DNA from: Brevundimonas sp.
GTDB taxonomy: Bacteria > Pseudomonadota > Alphaproteobacteria > Caulobacterales > Caulobacteraceae
Direction: 5' to 3'
NCBI RefSeq assembly: GCF_016742135.1
Contig: NZ_JACVCG010000005.1
Coordinates: 186,924-250,923, forward strand
DNA length: 64,000 bases
Shown here: in pieces, positions 1 through 11,000 of the stretch
Layout of the letters: the number at the start of each line of letters is the position of its first letter
Position numbering within the stretch: the stretch's first letter is position 1
The notes under the pieces: model-generated
Databases searched by the model: none
What the model was told of the DNA's origin: nothing
Seen by the model: only the letters and a program-made list of their open reading frames with translations
Made by a program: the position numbers and the translations under genes

Positions 1-553
1 GACGGAGCCGCGCCAGGGAGAAGTCGGTCCGAAGGCCGTCGAAATGCGACAGGGGGAAATCGCCCGATGCGTCGAACAGGCCATCGGCGATCTCGTCGCC
101 GATATGGGCCAGCTCGGTGGTCGGGAACCAGCGCGCGAGGGTTGCGGTCATCGACCGATCCAGCGCGACCTCGGCCCCGTCCAGCACATAGGGGAAGGGG
201 ATTTCCTGTCGCGACAGGCCGACCTCGAAGGTGGCGTCGTATTCGTCGGCCAGAAGGGTCAGCTGTTCCTTCAGATAGCTGCGGAACAGGTCGGGCCGGG
301 TGATGGTGGTCGCGTAGGTGCCCTGCTTGGACAGCCGGGCATAGGCACGCGGCTGAAGGTCTTGGGGCCGGTCGCCGTGCCAGCGGATGCGCAGTTCGGG
401 ATAGGCGAACAGGCCGTCGGCCCGAGCGGCCGGGTCGGGGCGGGTGCCGTGGTCAACGAAGTCCCGCACCGCCTGGCGCAGGGTGTCGACGGATTTGGCG
501 TAGAGGGTTTCAAGGCGGTCGAGTACCGCGTCGGGGGTCATTTGCTCTGTCAT
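1..553 (-). CDS. amn: AMP nucleosidase, 5' part only
   Basis: AMP nucleosidase cleaves AMP to adenine and ribose 5-phosphate in the cytoplasm. The first 184 residues are visible; the rest lies beyond position 1. The visible part follows the Amn N-terminal domain closely, with LETLYAKSVDTLR near residue 12, a YPELRIRWHG segment, ITRPDLFRSYLKEQL, EIPFPYVLDG and FPTTELAHIGDE. The catalytic nucleoside-phosphorylase-like domain is expected in the missing C-terminal part. The ATG at 553 follows AGAGGAGG with only 2 nt of spacing; an in-frame ATG at 541 is an alternative, but its spacing is long. The identification is secure from sequence recognition, although the gene is incomplete here because of the window edge, not because of a mutation. 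Confidence 0.92.
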   Translation of the reverse strand, partial: MTEQMTPDAVLDRLETLYAKSVDTLRQAVRDFVDHGTRPDPAARADGLFAYPELRIRWHGDRPQDLQPRAYARLSKQGTYATTITRPDLFRSYLKEQLTLLADEYDATFEVGLSRQEIPFPYVLDGAEVALDRSMTATLARWFPTTELAHIGDEIADGLFDASGDFPLSHFDGLRTDFSLARLR

Positions 554-610
554 GGCCTCCTCTAGCGGAACAGTATGACCTTGGCGAGACGGCAAGAGCA
601 CAAGGGCCGG

Positions 611-1495
611 TCAGACCAGCTCACGCTGGAAGAAGTCCGACACCTCGGCGAGCACGGGCGCCTTCTTGCGGAACAGGGGCGAGAAGGTCGCAATCAGGTC
701 GGCGTGGTTCAGCCCCTCATAGAAGCGGGCAGTGCAGGTGCCGCCGGTCGCGTCCATGCGTTCGCACAAGAGGCGGGTGTCCTCGGCATGGACCACGGTA
801 TCGTCGGTGCCGTGGCCCAGCCACAGGGGCGGGGCGTCGGCGCGGGCGAAGGTGATCGGCTGGGTCAGGGTCGGGTCGGGGGCGCGACCGAAGGCATTGA
901 TCGAGGCCTTCACATCGAACGGCAGGAATTCGTAGGGCCCGGCCAGTCCCGCCGCTGCCCGGATCAGTCCGGGCCGGTCGACGGCGGCCATATAGCGCCG
1001 GTCCAGGGCGATCATCATGGCCAGATGGGCGCCGGCCGAATGGCCGAGCACGCCGAGGCGGTCGGGATCCCCTCCAAGGTCGCGTACCCGTTCGGCCGCG
1101 GCCGCCGTGGCCATGGCCGCATCCTCGATGAAACCGGGGAAATGGACCTCCGGCACCAGCCGGTAGTCGGGAAGGACCACGACAAACCCCCTGGCCGCCA
1201 GGGCCTGGGCCGCCCAGCCATAGACGTCGCGCGAGCCCGAATCCCAGCCACCCCCATAGAAGAACACCAGGGTCGGGACCGGCGCTGCGATTGAGGCAGC
1301 ATCGGGCGCGTAGATATCCAACTTCTGGCGCGGGTCATCGCCATAGGGCAGGTCGCGGGCCACCCGCCGGGCGCCGGAATCGCGCGGGCCCAGACTGTTG
1401 AGCAGGCCCAGCGGCGAACAGGCCGCGGTGAGCCCGGCCAGCAGGGTCGCCAGGGTGGCACGGCGGGTCATGGAGGAACTCGGGATCGGCGTCAT
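611..1495 (-). CDS. Alpha/beta hydrolase (esterase/lipase-like) lipoprotein
   Basis: This predicted esterase of the alpha/beta-hydrolase fold has 294 residues from the ATG at 1495. The N-terminus has a twin-arginine-like signal (MTRRATLATLL) ending in a lipobox LTAAC, with the lipidated Cys near residue 26, so it is probably anchored on the periplasmic face of a membrane. Family landmarks are an oxyanion segment FFYGGGW near residue 80, the nucleophile elbow GHSAGAH, an Asp in GTDDTVVHAED and a His in GLNHADL. The layout resembles the carboxylesterase/kynurenine-formamidase-like HGG group, but the substrate cannot be read from the sequence. An internal ATG at 1471 would begin directly at the signal peptide and is equally possible, since neither start has a strong ribosome-binding site. 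It appears to be a single gene. Confidence 0.8.
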   Translation of the reverse strand: MTPIPSSSMTRRATLATLLAGLTAACSPLGLLNSLGPRDSGARRVARDLPYGDDPRQKLDIYAPDAASIAAPVPTLVFFYGGGWDSGSRDVYGWAAQALAARGFVVVLPDYRLVPEVHFPGFIEDAAMATAAAAERVRDLGGDPDRLGVLGHSAGAHLAMMIALDRRYMAAVDRPGLIRAAAGLAGPYEFLPFDVKASINAFGRAPDPTLTQPITFARADAPPLWLGHGTDDTVVHAEDTRLLCERMDATGGTCTARFYEGLNHADLIATFSPLFRKKAPVLAEVSDFFQRELV

Positions 1496-1575
1496 GGGGA
1501 CCCTAGATACGCGCGAGCGCGGGATTTGGCTGCCGGGGAGGGAGCTGGGTGGTGGGACGGGGTGGGGAAAATACC

Positions 1576-1600
1576 GTCTGAATAGTCTGAAGGGTCTGAA
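1576..1600. repeat. Triple 9-bp repeat, first cluster (GTCTGAAnn)
   Basis: Three copies of GTCTGAA start at 1576, 1585 and 1594, exactly 9 bp apart. The cluster lies about 80 bp upstream of the esterase start codon on the minus strand. The same arrangement recurs at 1812-1836 in the same orientation. Function is unknown; it could be a regulator array or simply a repeat element. Confidence 0.75.
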
Positions 1601-1624
1601 ATCGGACCCAACGGTGAAGTGTAT

Positions 1625-1670
1625 CCTTCTCCCGATGGGAGAAGGTGGCGCGTGAGCGCCGGATGAGGGT
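1625..1670. repeat. Intergenic hairpin repeat, CTTCTCCC type
   Basis: Two adjacent small inverted repeats are visible: CCTTCTCCC pairs with GGGAGAAGG around a 2-3 base centre (1625-1645), then GGCGC pairs with GCGCC (1647-1660), followed by GGATGAGGG. This composition is typical of the abundant extragenic palindromes of alphaproteobacterial genomes. No coding content. Confidence 0.65.
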
Positions 1671-1736
1671 CGGCGGTGGGCGTCGGCGACAGCCGTGGCA
1701 GGGCCGGTGCGACGGCACACGCCGAAGGACAGGGTG

Positions 1737-1806
1737 AACCCCTCACCCCCTGCCCCCTCTCAGGCTACGCGCTGCCCTTCGGGTCCCAACGGAGAGGGGG
1801 TGAAGA
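1737..1806. repeat. Intergenic palindromic repeat
   Basis: A perfect 9-bp inverted repeat, CCCCCTCTC (1753-1761) with GAGAGGGGG (1792-1800), is extended by imperfect CACCCCCT/AGGGGGTG pairing. The loop is about 30 bp. It has no T-run, so it does not look like an intrinsic terminator. It lies directly beside the second 9-bp repeat cluster. Confidence 0.65.
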
Positions 1807-1811
1807 ATACC

Positions 1812-1836
1812 GTCTGAACCGTCTGAACCGTCTGAA
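1812..1836. repeat. Triple 9-bp repeat, second cluster (GTCTGAAnn)
   Basis: Three copies of GTCTGAA start at 1812, 1821 and 1830, again 9 bp apart and in the same orientation as the cluster at 1576. The preceding bases (ATACC) are also shared by the two clusters, so the unit appears duplicated about 236 bp apart. Confidence 0.75.
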
Positions 1837-1973
1837 ATGCGCGTCTCCGTCAGCCGGGGTTGTGGCAACCGGACAGTATGGGGGAAGCGGTGACGAGGGC
1901 GGGAAGAACGGTCCGGGAAGCGGAAGGGGCGTTGAAGGAACTGGGGTTTTCGGGGGCGACTGTGATGGCTGTT

Positions 1974-2111
1974 GTCTCCTCCCTATCGAAGATGGGGAGG
2001 TGGATCGGATGCGGAGCAGCCGAGACGGAGGGGCTCTTGAAGGCGCGGGTGGGGCAAAGAGCCCCTCCACCGCTCCGCGGTCCCCCTCCCCGACTTCGTC
2101 AGGGAGGAGAC
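1974..2111. repeat. Large extragenic palindrome, CCCCTCCACC family
   Basis: The outer arms TCTCCTCCCT and AGGGAGGAGA flank an inner perfect 12-bp inverted repeat, GGAGGGGCTCTT (2027-2038) with AAGAGCCCCTCC (2057-2068). The right half carries the core GCCCCTCCACC...TCCCCCTCCCC, which recurs at 2657-2720 and 18038-18177. This looks like a dispersed extragenic repeat family rather than a gene. Confidence 0.75.
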
Positions 2112-2160
2112 AAGCGCTCGACCCTCCGCATAAAAACAGGCCGTATACCAAGCAGATGTC

Positions 2161-2200
2161 ATTTTTCCTGTCACAAACTGTCATATAATATTTACATTCG
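2161..2200 (+). promoter_or_regulatory. Promoter-like AT-rich region with direct repeats
   Basis: A perfect TATAAT lies at 2184-2189, about 80 bp before the start codon of the small secreted protein. Two direct copies of CTGTCA (2168-2173 and 2178-2183), spaced exactly 10 bp apart, fill the -35/-10 spacer. No good -35 hexamer is visible, which suggests activator dependence or a repressor site across the core promoter. This is an inference from sequence only. Confidence 0.45.
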
Positions 2201-2268
2201 GGCCGATCAGCGCATTGTGGGCGGGAAGACGCCCGGGAGCGTCCCCCTTTTGCTGGAGGCCTACGCCC

Positions 2269-2580
2269 ATGATCCGTACTGCCCTGTCGCTGTCCCTTGC
2301 CGCCGGTCTGGCCCTCGCGGCGGCGGTCCCCGCCTCGGCCTCGGTCGATCCGAAAACGCAGCGCGCGCCCTCACAGGCCGTGATGATCTGCGGCGAGGAC
2401 GCCGCCACACGGGCCAGCTTTGAGCGGGAGTACGGCGAGCGGCCGGTGTTCGTGTCGGCCCGGGATCTGCTGGCGGCACGCGATGCCGGTGAGCGCTGGG
2501 CCACCCCCCGCTGCATGACGGAGCGCGAATACGCCCGCTATGAGCGGATCAGCGAGCAGCGCGCCGACCTGCGCCGCTAG
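2269..2580 (+). CDS. Small secreted protein of unknown function
   Basis: This 103-residue protein starts at the ATG at 2269, preceded by TGGAGG at good spacing. Residues 1-24 form a clear Sec signal peptide (MIRTALSLSL... ending PASAS), so the mature protein of about 80 residues is probably periplasmic. The mature part has two cysteines (VMICGED and PRCMTE) that could form a disulfide bond, and a strongly charged Arg/Glu-rich C-terminal helix. I do not recognise a family. A strong intrinsic terminator follows immediately, so it is a single-gene transcription unit with its own promoter. Confidence 0.75.
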   Translation: MIRTALSLSLAAGLALAAAVPASASVDPKTQRAPSQAVMICGEDAATRASFEREYGERPVFVSARDLLAARDAGERWATPRCMTEREYARYERISEQRADLRR

Positions 2581-2604
2581 GCATCGGTCCAGCGCAAACA
2601 ATCA

Positions 2605-2638
2605 GGGACGCGGAGGCGTGACCTCCGCGTCCCTTTTT
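2605..2638 (+). terminator. Intrinsic terminator
   Basis: A perfect 12-bp stem, GGGACGCGGAGG (2605-2616) with CCTCCGCGTCCC (2622-2633), has a 5-base loop CGTGA and is followed by five T residues. It lies 24 bp after the stop codon of the small secreted protein. This is one of the clearest rho-independent terminators in the window. Confidence 0.93.
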
Positions 2639-2656
2639 CGTGGCGATACGGCGGTG

Positions 2657-2720
2657 TCGCCCCCTCCACCCTGCTCCGCCAAGGCTTCGCAGGGTCCCCC
2701 TCCCCGCGAGCGGGGAGGAG
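2657..2720. repeat. Extragenic palindrome, CCCCTCCACC family
   Basis: It contains the family core GCCCCCTCCACC...GGTCCCCCTCCCC, an inner CCTGC...GCAGG pair and a terminal CCCCGCGAGCGGGG hairpin. It sits between the convergent ends of the small secreted protein gene and the S9 peptidase gene. Confidence 0.75.
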
Positions 2721-2729
2721 ATGAGTGAC

Positions 2730-4835
<2,106 letters not shown>

Positions 4836-4956
4836 GCGCCGGACCTCTTGAGCTTCGCAGAACTGCATATCGAAGGCGTAGCACCGCAGGGCGGCTCCGG
4901 CAAAGCCCGCGCACGCCGCGCTTGCCCGACTGCGCGGGAGCGGCGACAAGCGGATC

Positions 4957-5802
4957 ATGACGGTGGCTCCCGATTCCCGACATATCTGCGATGTGCTGAT
5001 CGCCGAGCGCGCGCCCCGGCTGACCGGCTCGGTCGGCTGGCCGGCGATCCGGCCGTTCCTCTATGCCCTGCTGGGCTATGGCAAGGCGAGGCGGATGGCC
5101 GATGCCGTGGCGCCCATGGCCGGGGCCGAGGCGCTGGATTATGTCTCGAAGCTGCTGGCCCTCGATGTCCGGATATTGAACGCCGACCGCATTCCGCAGA
5201 GCGGCCGCTGCGTGATCGTCAGCAACCACCCGACCGGGATCGCCGACGGGATCGCCGCCTATGAGGCCATCCGGGCGCGCCGGCCCGACGCCATTTTCTT
5301 TGCCAATGCCGATGCCCTGCGCGTGTCGCCGCGACTGGGCGAGGTGGTCATTCCGGTCGAATGGGTTGCCGCCAAACGCACGCGGGAGAAGACGCGCGCC
5401 ACGCTCGACGCCGCGCGGAGGGCCTTTGAGGAGGATCGGGCGGTGGTGCTGTTTCCGGCCGGGCGGCTGGCGCGGGTCGCCGGTGACGGCCAGCTGACCG
5501 ATCCGGAATGGTCACCGACCGCCGCAAGCCTGGCGCGGAAATATGCGGCGCCGGTGGTGCCGATCCACATGGCCGGGCCGTATTCGCGACTGTTCCACCT
5601 GTTTGCCCGCATCTCGCCCGAACTGCGCGACATCACCCTGTTTCACGAGATGCTGAACAAGGCGGGCGGCACCTTTCGCCTGACGGTCGGGCCGACCATT
5701 CCGCCGGAGCGGCTGGACACGGATGCCGCGCGCGCGACCTATGCGCTGAAGGCCTATGTTGAGCGGGTGCTCCCCGGACAGCCGGATGCACCCTTTGCCT
5801 GA
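4957..5802 (+). CDS. 1-acylglycerol-3-phosphate acyltransferase-like protein (PlsC superfamily)
   Basis: This 281-residue protein probably transfers an acyl chain to a glycerolipid or related acceptor at the cytoplasmic face of the membrane. The acyltransferase signature appears as SNHPTGIADG near residue 88, an H-x5-D spacing as seen in the hemolysin/ornithine-lipid acyltransferase-like branch rather than the classical H-x4-D. A later block LFPAGRLAR near residue 165 fits the FPxG motif, and VVPIHMAGPYS fits the family's final block. It is divergent from the S9 peptidase gene, and its last 17 bp overlap tsaE, so it is probably the first gene of the tsaE-amgK-murU-addBA run. Substrate is not predictable from the sequence. 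Confidence 0.8.
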   Translation: MTVAPDSRHICDVLIAERAPRLTGSVGWPAIRPFLYALLGYGKARRMADAVAPMAGAEALDYVSKLLALDVRILNADRIPQSGRCVIVSNHPTGIADGIAAYEAIRARRPDAIFFANADALRVSPRLGEVVIPVEWVAAKRTREKTRATLDAARRAFEEDRAVVLFPAGRLARVAGDGQLTDPEWSPTAASLARKYAAPVVPIHMAGPYSRLFHLFARISPELRDITLFHEMLNKAGGTFRLTVGPTIPPERLDTDAARATYALKAYVERVLPGQPDAPFA

Positions 5803-6265
5803 CGCGCGCGACATCACCCTGGCCGACGAAGCGGCGACCACCCGGCTGGGCGCGGCGCTGGCGCAGCATGTGGCGGCGGGCGAGGTGGTGCTGCTGAGCG
5901 GCGATCTGGGCATGGGCAAGTCGACCCTGGCGCGCGGCCTGATCCGGGCCCTGACCCGGCCGGACGAGGATGTGCCCAGCCCGACCTTTACGCTGGTGCA
6001 GTTCTATGAGGGCCCGACGCCGGTCGCCCACTTCGACCTCTATCGGCTGGAGGACCCCCGCGAGGTCGATGAGATCGGCCTTCAGGAAGCGATCGACGAG
6101 GGGGTGGCCCTGATCGAATGGCCCGAACGTCTGGGGACAGGCGGGGCTGAGGCCTTGAGCCCGGACCGGCTGTCGGTCAGGCTGGAGACCGCCGGAACGG
6201 GCCGCCGGGCGCGGCTGACCGGCCATGGGGTCTGGGCGGAAAAACTGAAGGAACTGCATGTCTGA
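5786..6265 (+). CDS. tsaE: tRNA threonylcarbamoyladenosine biosynthesis ATPase TsaE
   Basis: TsaE is the small ATPase that works with TsaD and TsaB in the last step of t6A37 modification of ANN-decoding tRNAs. The 159-residue protein shows the Walker A motif GDLGMGKST near residue 40, the conserved SPTFTL(V) block, the HFDLYRLEDP motif and the LIEWPERL motif, all in the usual order. The start at 5786 (MHPLPDARD) fits the normal family length; an upstream in-frame ATG at 5756 would add ten residues and increase the overlap with the acyltransferase. Its stop overlaps the amgK start by 8 bp, which implies translational coupling. Confidence 0.95.
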   Translation: MHPLPDARDITLADEAATTRLGAALAQHVAAGEVVLLSGDLGMGKSTLARGLIRALTRPDEDVPSPTFTLVQFYEGPTPVAHFDLYRLEDPREVDEIGLQEAIDEGVALIEWPERLGTGGAEALSPDRLSVRLETAGTGRRARLTGHGVWAEKLKELHV

Positions 6266-7346
6266 GCGGCAAGCCCTGATCGCCGATTTCCTCGCCGGGG
6301 CGGGACTGGCCGGGGCGCGGCGCGACCCCCTGCCCGGCGATGCCTCAACCCGGCGCTACGAGCGGCTGACGACGCCCGCAGGCTCGACCCTGATGCTGAT
6401 GGATCAGGCCCCGGCGCTGGAAAGCCCGCCGTGCGACCCGGCTTGGACCCCCGAGGAACGTCGCGCCCACGGCTGGAATGCCACCGCCCGCCTGTCCGCC
6501 GGCCGGATCGAGGCCTTCGCCGCCGTGGCGGACCATCTGCGGTCGGTCGGCCTGTCGGCGCCCGAGGTGGTGGCGCTGGATGCCGGGAACGGTCTGGCGA
6601 TCCTCGAGGATCTGGGCGACGACCTCTATGCCCGGGTGATCGAACAGGGGGCGGAGGAGCGGCCCCTCTATCTCAAGGCGGTCGAGGCGCTGGCCCGGCT
6701 GCACCTGACCGCGACCCTGCCGGATCGCCTGTCGGGCCCTGGCGGGGACTGGCCGCTGCTGACCTATGACGCGACCGCGCTGCAGGCCGGGGCGGATCTG
6801 TTCATCGAGTGGATGCCGAAGCTGATCCCGGATCTCGATTTCAGCCCGGACGCGGTGGCGGAGTGGCGGGCGGCCTGGGCGCCGGTCGCGGCCATGGGCG
6901 AGGCGAAGGCCTGGGTCATGGCGCACCGCGACTATCATGCCGAGAACCTGCTGTGGCTGCCCGGGCGCGAGGGATTCCGGCGGGTCGGCCTGATCGATTT
7001 TCAGGACGCGGTGCTGGCCCACCCCGTCTGGGACCTGCACTCCCTGTTGCAGGATGCGCGACGCGACGTTTCGCCCGAGGTCGAGCGGGCGGCGCTGGAC
7101 CACTATGTCGATGTGATGATGGTCGACGGCGAGGAATACCGCGCCGACTATGCCGCTCTGGCGGCGCTCAATGAGGCGCGGATTCTCGGCGTCTTCGCAC
7201 GGCTGATCGCGCGGGACGGCAAGCCGCGCTATCGCCAGTTCATGCCGCGCATGTGGGGCCATCTGGAACAAAACCTGAAACGTCCGGAACTGTCGCAGGT
7301 CCGGGTTTGGTTCGACCGTCATGTTCCGAAGGAGATGCGCGGATGA
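6258..7346 (+). CDS. amgK: Cell-wall sugar anomeric kinase AmgK (N-acetylmuramate/N-acetylglucosamine kinase)
   Basis: AmgK phosphorylates the anomeric position of MurNAc (and GlcNAc) released during peptidoglycan turnover. The 362-residue protein has an aminoglycoside-phosphotransferase fold: a PGDASTRRYERL phosphate-binding stretch near residue 22, AILEDLGDDLY near 114, the catalytic loop HRDYHAENLLW near 224 and the metal-binding GLIDFQDA near 250. The next gene, overlapping by 4 nt, encodes the matching uridylyltransferase MurU, which supports AmgK over a generic phosphotransferase. Together they form the MurNAc-to-UDP-MurNAc recycling bypass known from Pseudomonas and Caulobacter relatives. 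That pathway is linked to intrinsic fosfomycin tolerance in other species; the role here is inferred. Confidence 0.9.
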   Translation: MSERQALIADFLAGAGLAGARRDPLPGDASTRRYERLTTPAGSTLMLMDQAPALESPPCDPAWTPEERRAHGWNATARLSAGRIEAFAAVADHLRSVGLSAPEVVALDAGNGLAILEDLGDDLYARVIEQGAEERPLYLKAVEALARLHLTATLPDRLSGPGGDWPLLTYDATALQAGADLFIEWMPKLIPDLDFSPDAVAEWRAAWAPVAAMGEAKAWVMAHRDYHAENLLWLPGREGFRRVGLIDFQDAVLAHPVWDLHSLLQDARRDVSPEVERAALDHYVDVMMVDGEEYRADYAALAALNEARILGVFARLIARDGKPRYRQFMPRMWGHLEQNLKRPELSQVRVWFDRHVPKEMRG

Positions 7347-8062
7347 CGGTTCCGACCACAGCGATGGTGCTGGCCGCAGGGCTGGGCACGCGGATGCGGC
7401 CCCTGACCGATGACCGGCCCAAGGCGCTGGTGGAGGTCGGCGGACGGGCCCTGATCGACCATGTGCTGGACCGGCTGGCCGACGCCGGGGTCACGCGGGC
7501 GGTGGTCAATGTCCATTGGTTCGCCGACCGGCTGGAGGCCCATCTGGCGGCGCGCGGGCGCGGGCCCGGGATCACGATTTCGGACGAGCGGGCTGAACTG
7601 CTGGAGACCGGCGGAGGGCTGAAGAAGGCCATGCCCCTGCTGGGCGATGAGCCGGTGTTCGTCGCCAATATCGACAGCGTCTGGACCGACCGGGGCGATG
7701 CCTTGGCCGAACTGGCGGCCCTGTGGGACCCGGAGCGGATGGACGCGGCCCTGCTGCTGGCCCGGCGCGAGGGGGCGATCGGGTTCGAGGGTGGCGGCGA
7801 CTTCTTCCTCGCCCAGGACGGGCGGCTGACCTTCCGGGGCGAGGCAGCCGAGGCGCCCTATGCCTATATGGGCGTGCACATCTGTCGGCCCAACTATGTG
7901 ACCGACGGGCCGGACGGGCCCTTTTCGCTCAGCGGACTGTGGCGGCGGTCGGCGGCCGAGGGGCGGCTGTTCGGCTGTGTGCTGGACGGGGACTGGATGC
8001 ACGTCGGCGACCCCGGCGCGCGCGACGAGGCCGAGGCGAGGCTTGAGCGAGAGGCCCGGTGA
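7343..8062 (+). CDS. murU: N-acetylmuramate alpha-1-phosphate uridylyltransferase MurU
   Basis: MurU converts MurNAc-1-phosphate and UTP to UDP-MurNAc in peptidoglycan recycling. The 239-residue protein begins with the sugar nucleotidyltransferase signature MVLAAGLGTRMRPLT (residues 7-21) followed by RPKALVEV, and contains the metal-binding VANIDSVW segment and GDWMHVGDPGA near the C-terminus. The ATG at 7343 overlaps the amgK stop (ATGA), and its own stop region overlaps the addB GTG start, so it is translated within one polycistronic unit. Glucose-1-phosphate thymidylyltransferase-like proteins share the fold, but pairing with amgK argues for MurU. Confidence 0.9.
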   Translation: MTVPTTAMVLAAGLGTRMRPLTDDRPKALVEVGGRALIDHVLDRLADAGVTRAVVNVHWFADRLEAHLAARGRGPGITISDERAELLETGGGLKKAMPLLGDEPVFVANIDSVWTDRGDALAELAALWDPERMDAALLLARREGAIGFEGGGDFFLAQDGRLTFRGEAAEAPYAYMGVHICRPNYVTDGPDGPFSLSGLWRRSAAEGRLFGCVLDGDWMHVGDPGARDEAEARLEREAR

Positions 8063-11000
8063 CTGGCGCCTTTGATCCCTTTGGCCGCGCGCCGGGCGAC
8101 GAGGCACCGCGCTGGTTCTCCATCGATGCGCACAGGCCGTTCCTGAGCGATCTGGCGGCGGCCCTGCTGGACTGGTCCGGGAGGCAATCCCCTGAGATCC
8201 TGAGCGACGCCATGCTGCTGCTGCCCAACCGGCGGGCGGTGCGGTCGTTCGAACAGGCGCTGCTGGCGGTCGGGGACGGAAGGCCCGTGCTGATGCCGCA
8301 GGTGCGGGCGCTGGGCGATCTGGAAGAGGACGAGGCCCCCTTCACCCCCGGGGCGCTGGGGCTGGACCTGCCGCCCGCCATCTCGCCCCTGCACCGCCGG
8401 TTCGAAATGGCCCGGATGATCGTCGAGGAGTTCGACAGCGGCCTGTCGGTGCGCCGGGCGCTGGATCTGGCGCGGACGCTGGGGGCGTTTCTGGAGTCCT
8501 GCCAGATCGAGGAGATCGAGGACCCGGGCCGGGTCGCCGGTCTGGTCGAGGGCGATCTGGCCGACCACTGGCGTGAACAGGCCCGGTTCCTGGGGCTGGC
8601 GGTCGAGGCCTGGCCCAAGCGGCTGGCGGCGCTGGGTCTGGTCGATCCGGCCTGGCGGAGGGTCAAGCTGCTGCGCCTGCTGGCCGAGCACTGGACCGAC
8701 CATCCGCCCACGACACCCGTTCTGGCTGCCGGGTCGACCGGGACGGTGCCGGCGGCCGCCGCCGTGCTGAGCGCCGTGGCCGGGGCGCCGCAGGGGGCGG
8801 TGATCGTGCCGGGCCTCGACCGGGCCCTGCCCGACGATGTCTGGGACAAGGTCGATGACCTGCATCCGCAGGCGGCGCTCAAGATTCTGCTGGAGCGGAG
8901 CGCGGTTGCGCGCGCCGAAGTGCGGCCGTGGCCGGTGGCTGATGCGGTGTCGCCGGCGTCGGGGCAGGCGCGCGAGCGAGTGCTGAACGAGGCCCTGCGC
9001 CCCGCAGAGACTACAGGCGACTGGCGCACAGCCATTTCCGACCTGCGGGCCGAGGCCGCCCCGAACGATCCGGTCGACCCGGTAGTGCGCGGGCTCGAAG
9101 GCCTGACCCTGCTTGATCTGCCGGACGAGGAGACCACGGCGGGAACGATTGCGCTGGCCATGCGCGAGGCGCTGGAAGTGCCGGGCCGCACCTGTGCGCT
9201 GGTAACACCCGATCTGGATCTGGGCCGCCGCGTCGCCGCACGGCTGGAGCGGTGGGGTATCCGGCCCGACAATTCGGCGGGGGTGGATCTGCGGACGCTG
9301 GCCGCCGGGCGGCTGGTCGATCTGGTGGCGCGCTGGATGGAACGGCCGATGGACGCGCCGACCCTGCTGTCGCTGCTGAAGCACCCGCGCGTCCGGCCCG
9401 ATCTGTCAGAGGATGCGGTTGGCTATGTCGAGCGGCACGGGTTTCGGGGGGCGGCCCCTCGCGACTGGTCCGTGCTGCGCCACCGGCTGATGACGCCGAA
9501 GGGGCGGGGCCGGTCGAGGCCCGACGATGCGCCGCCCGAAGGTCTGGCCGAAGCGCTGGCGCTGGTGGATCGGCTGGAGACGCTGGCCGCGCAAATGCTT
9601 CAGCCCTTTAGCCCAACCGCGCCCCTCGATCAGGCGGCCCTGCGGCTGGTGGCGACCGTCGAGGCGCTGGGCGAGCCGCGCGTCTGGGCGGGGCCGGACG
9701 GCGATGCGGCCTCCGCCCTGCTGGCCGAGCTGATCGAAGCGGGGGCGGCGCTGGGCGCGGCCACCCGGGCCGAGTTCCGCCTGCTGGTCGGCGATCTGCT
9801 GGGCGAGACGACGGTGCGGCAGGGCGGGGCCACCCATCCGCGCCTGCGGATTCTGGGCGCCATCGAGGGGCGGCTGGTCCGGTCTGACCGGATGATTCTG
9901 GCCGGGCTGGAAGAGACCATCTGGCCGCCCTCGGCCCCGGTCGACCCCTTCCTGTCGCGGCCCATGCGCAAGACCTTGGGCCTGCCCTCGCCCGAGAAGC
10001 GCATCGGCCAGTCGGCGCAGGATTTCGTGCAGGCGGCCTCGGCACCCGAGGCCCTGCTGGTCCATTGCCAGAGGCGGGGCGGCCAGCCGACCGTGCGCTC
10101 GCGCTGGCTGTGGCGGCTGCAGATGCTGGCCAGCGGGGCCAGTACCGACCACCATCCGGTGGCCCTGACAACGGATGGCCCGGTCCGAGACTGGAGCCGG
10201 ATGCTGGATGCGCCGCCCGATCTGGTGCCCCGCCCGGCGACCCGGCCCGCGCCCCGACCGCCGGTCGAACAGCGGCCGCGCAGCCTGTATGTGACCCGGG
10301 TCGAGCGCTGGATCCGCGACCCCTATGCCCTCTATGCCCAGTGGATTCTGGGGCTGGACTCGCTGGACCGGCCCGGCCAGCCGGCGACCGCCATGGAGCG
10401 CGGCAACGCCATCCACGCGGCCATCGAGGCCCTGACCGTCGAGCGCCCCGACGACATCGGCGACGACTTTGCCGAGATGCTGGCCGCGCGGATCGTGTCC
10501 GAACTGGTCAAGGCGGGCTTTGACGAGGCGGCGCTGGCGCGTGAGCAACCGCTGGCCGAAGCCGCCGCCCGCTGGCTGTCCGAGCAGGAGCGCGGGCGCC
10601 GCGCCCGGGCCGAGGGGCCTGTGGCGATCCACGCCGAACGGCGCGGGCGGATGACCCTGACCTTGCCGGGCGGCGACTTCACGCTTCAGGCCTATGCCGA
10701 CCGGATTGAGACCTGGCCGGGCGGGGCGGCGGTGCTGGATTTCAAGACCGGGGCGGCGCCGTCGAAGAAGGAGGTCGAGGCCGGCCTTGCGCCGCAGCTG
10801 ACCCTGACCGCCGCCATCCTGGAAGCCGGAGGTTTTGGACCGGATATCGGCCGGGGCCCCGTGGCGGAACTGGCCTATGTGCGCCCGACCGGCCGGGGTG
10901 AGGGCGGGGAGTGGAAGACGGTGGCGGCAGGGCTGGAGGATACCTCCACGGCGACCGGCGATGCGATGGAGGGGCTGACCCGCCGTATCGCCGCCTTTGA

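Larger units (their letters stand above)
1496..2268. other. 773-bp non-coding, repeat-rich intergenic region
   Basis: No convincing gene lies between the divergently transcribed esterase and the small secreted protein. Open frames here run through repeats on both strands and show no family features. The region holds two triplets of a 9-bp repeat, three hairpin-forming repeat elements, and at its right end an AT-rich promoter-like stretch for the gene at 2269; these are listed separately. The concentration of repeats in one gap suggests a repeat-insertion hotspot, which is an inference. Confidence 0.7.

Noticed and set aside
1676..2188. Protein-coding frames in the 1.5-2.2 kb repeat region
   Set aside because: Frames on both strands run through palindromic repeats and are low-complexity; no domain or ribosome-binding site supports them.
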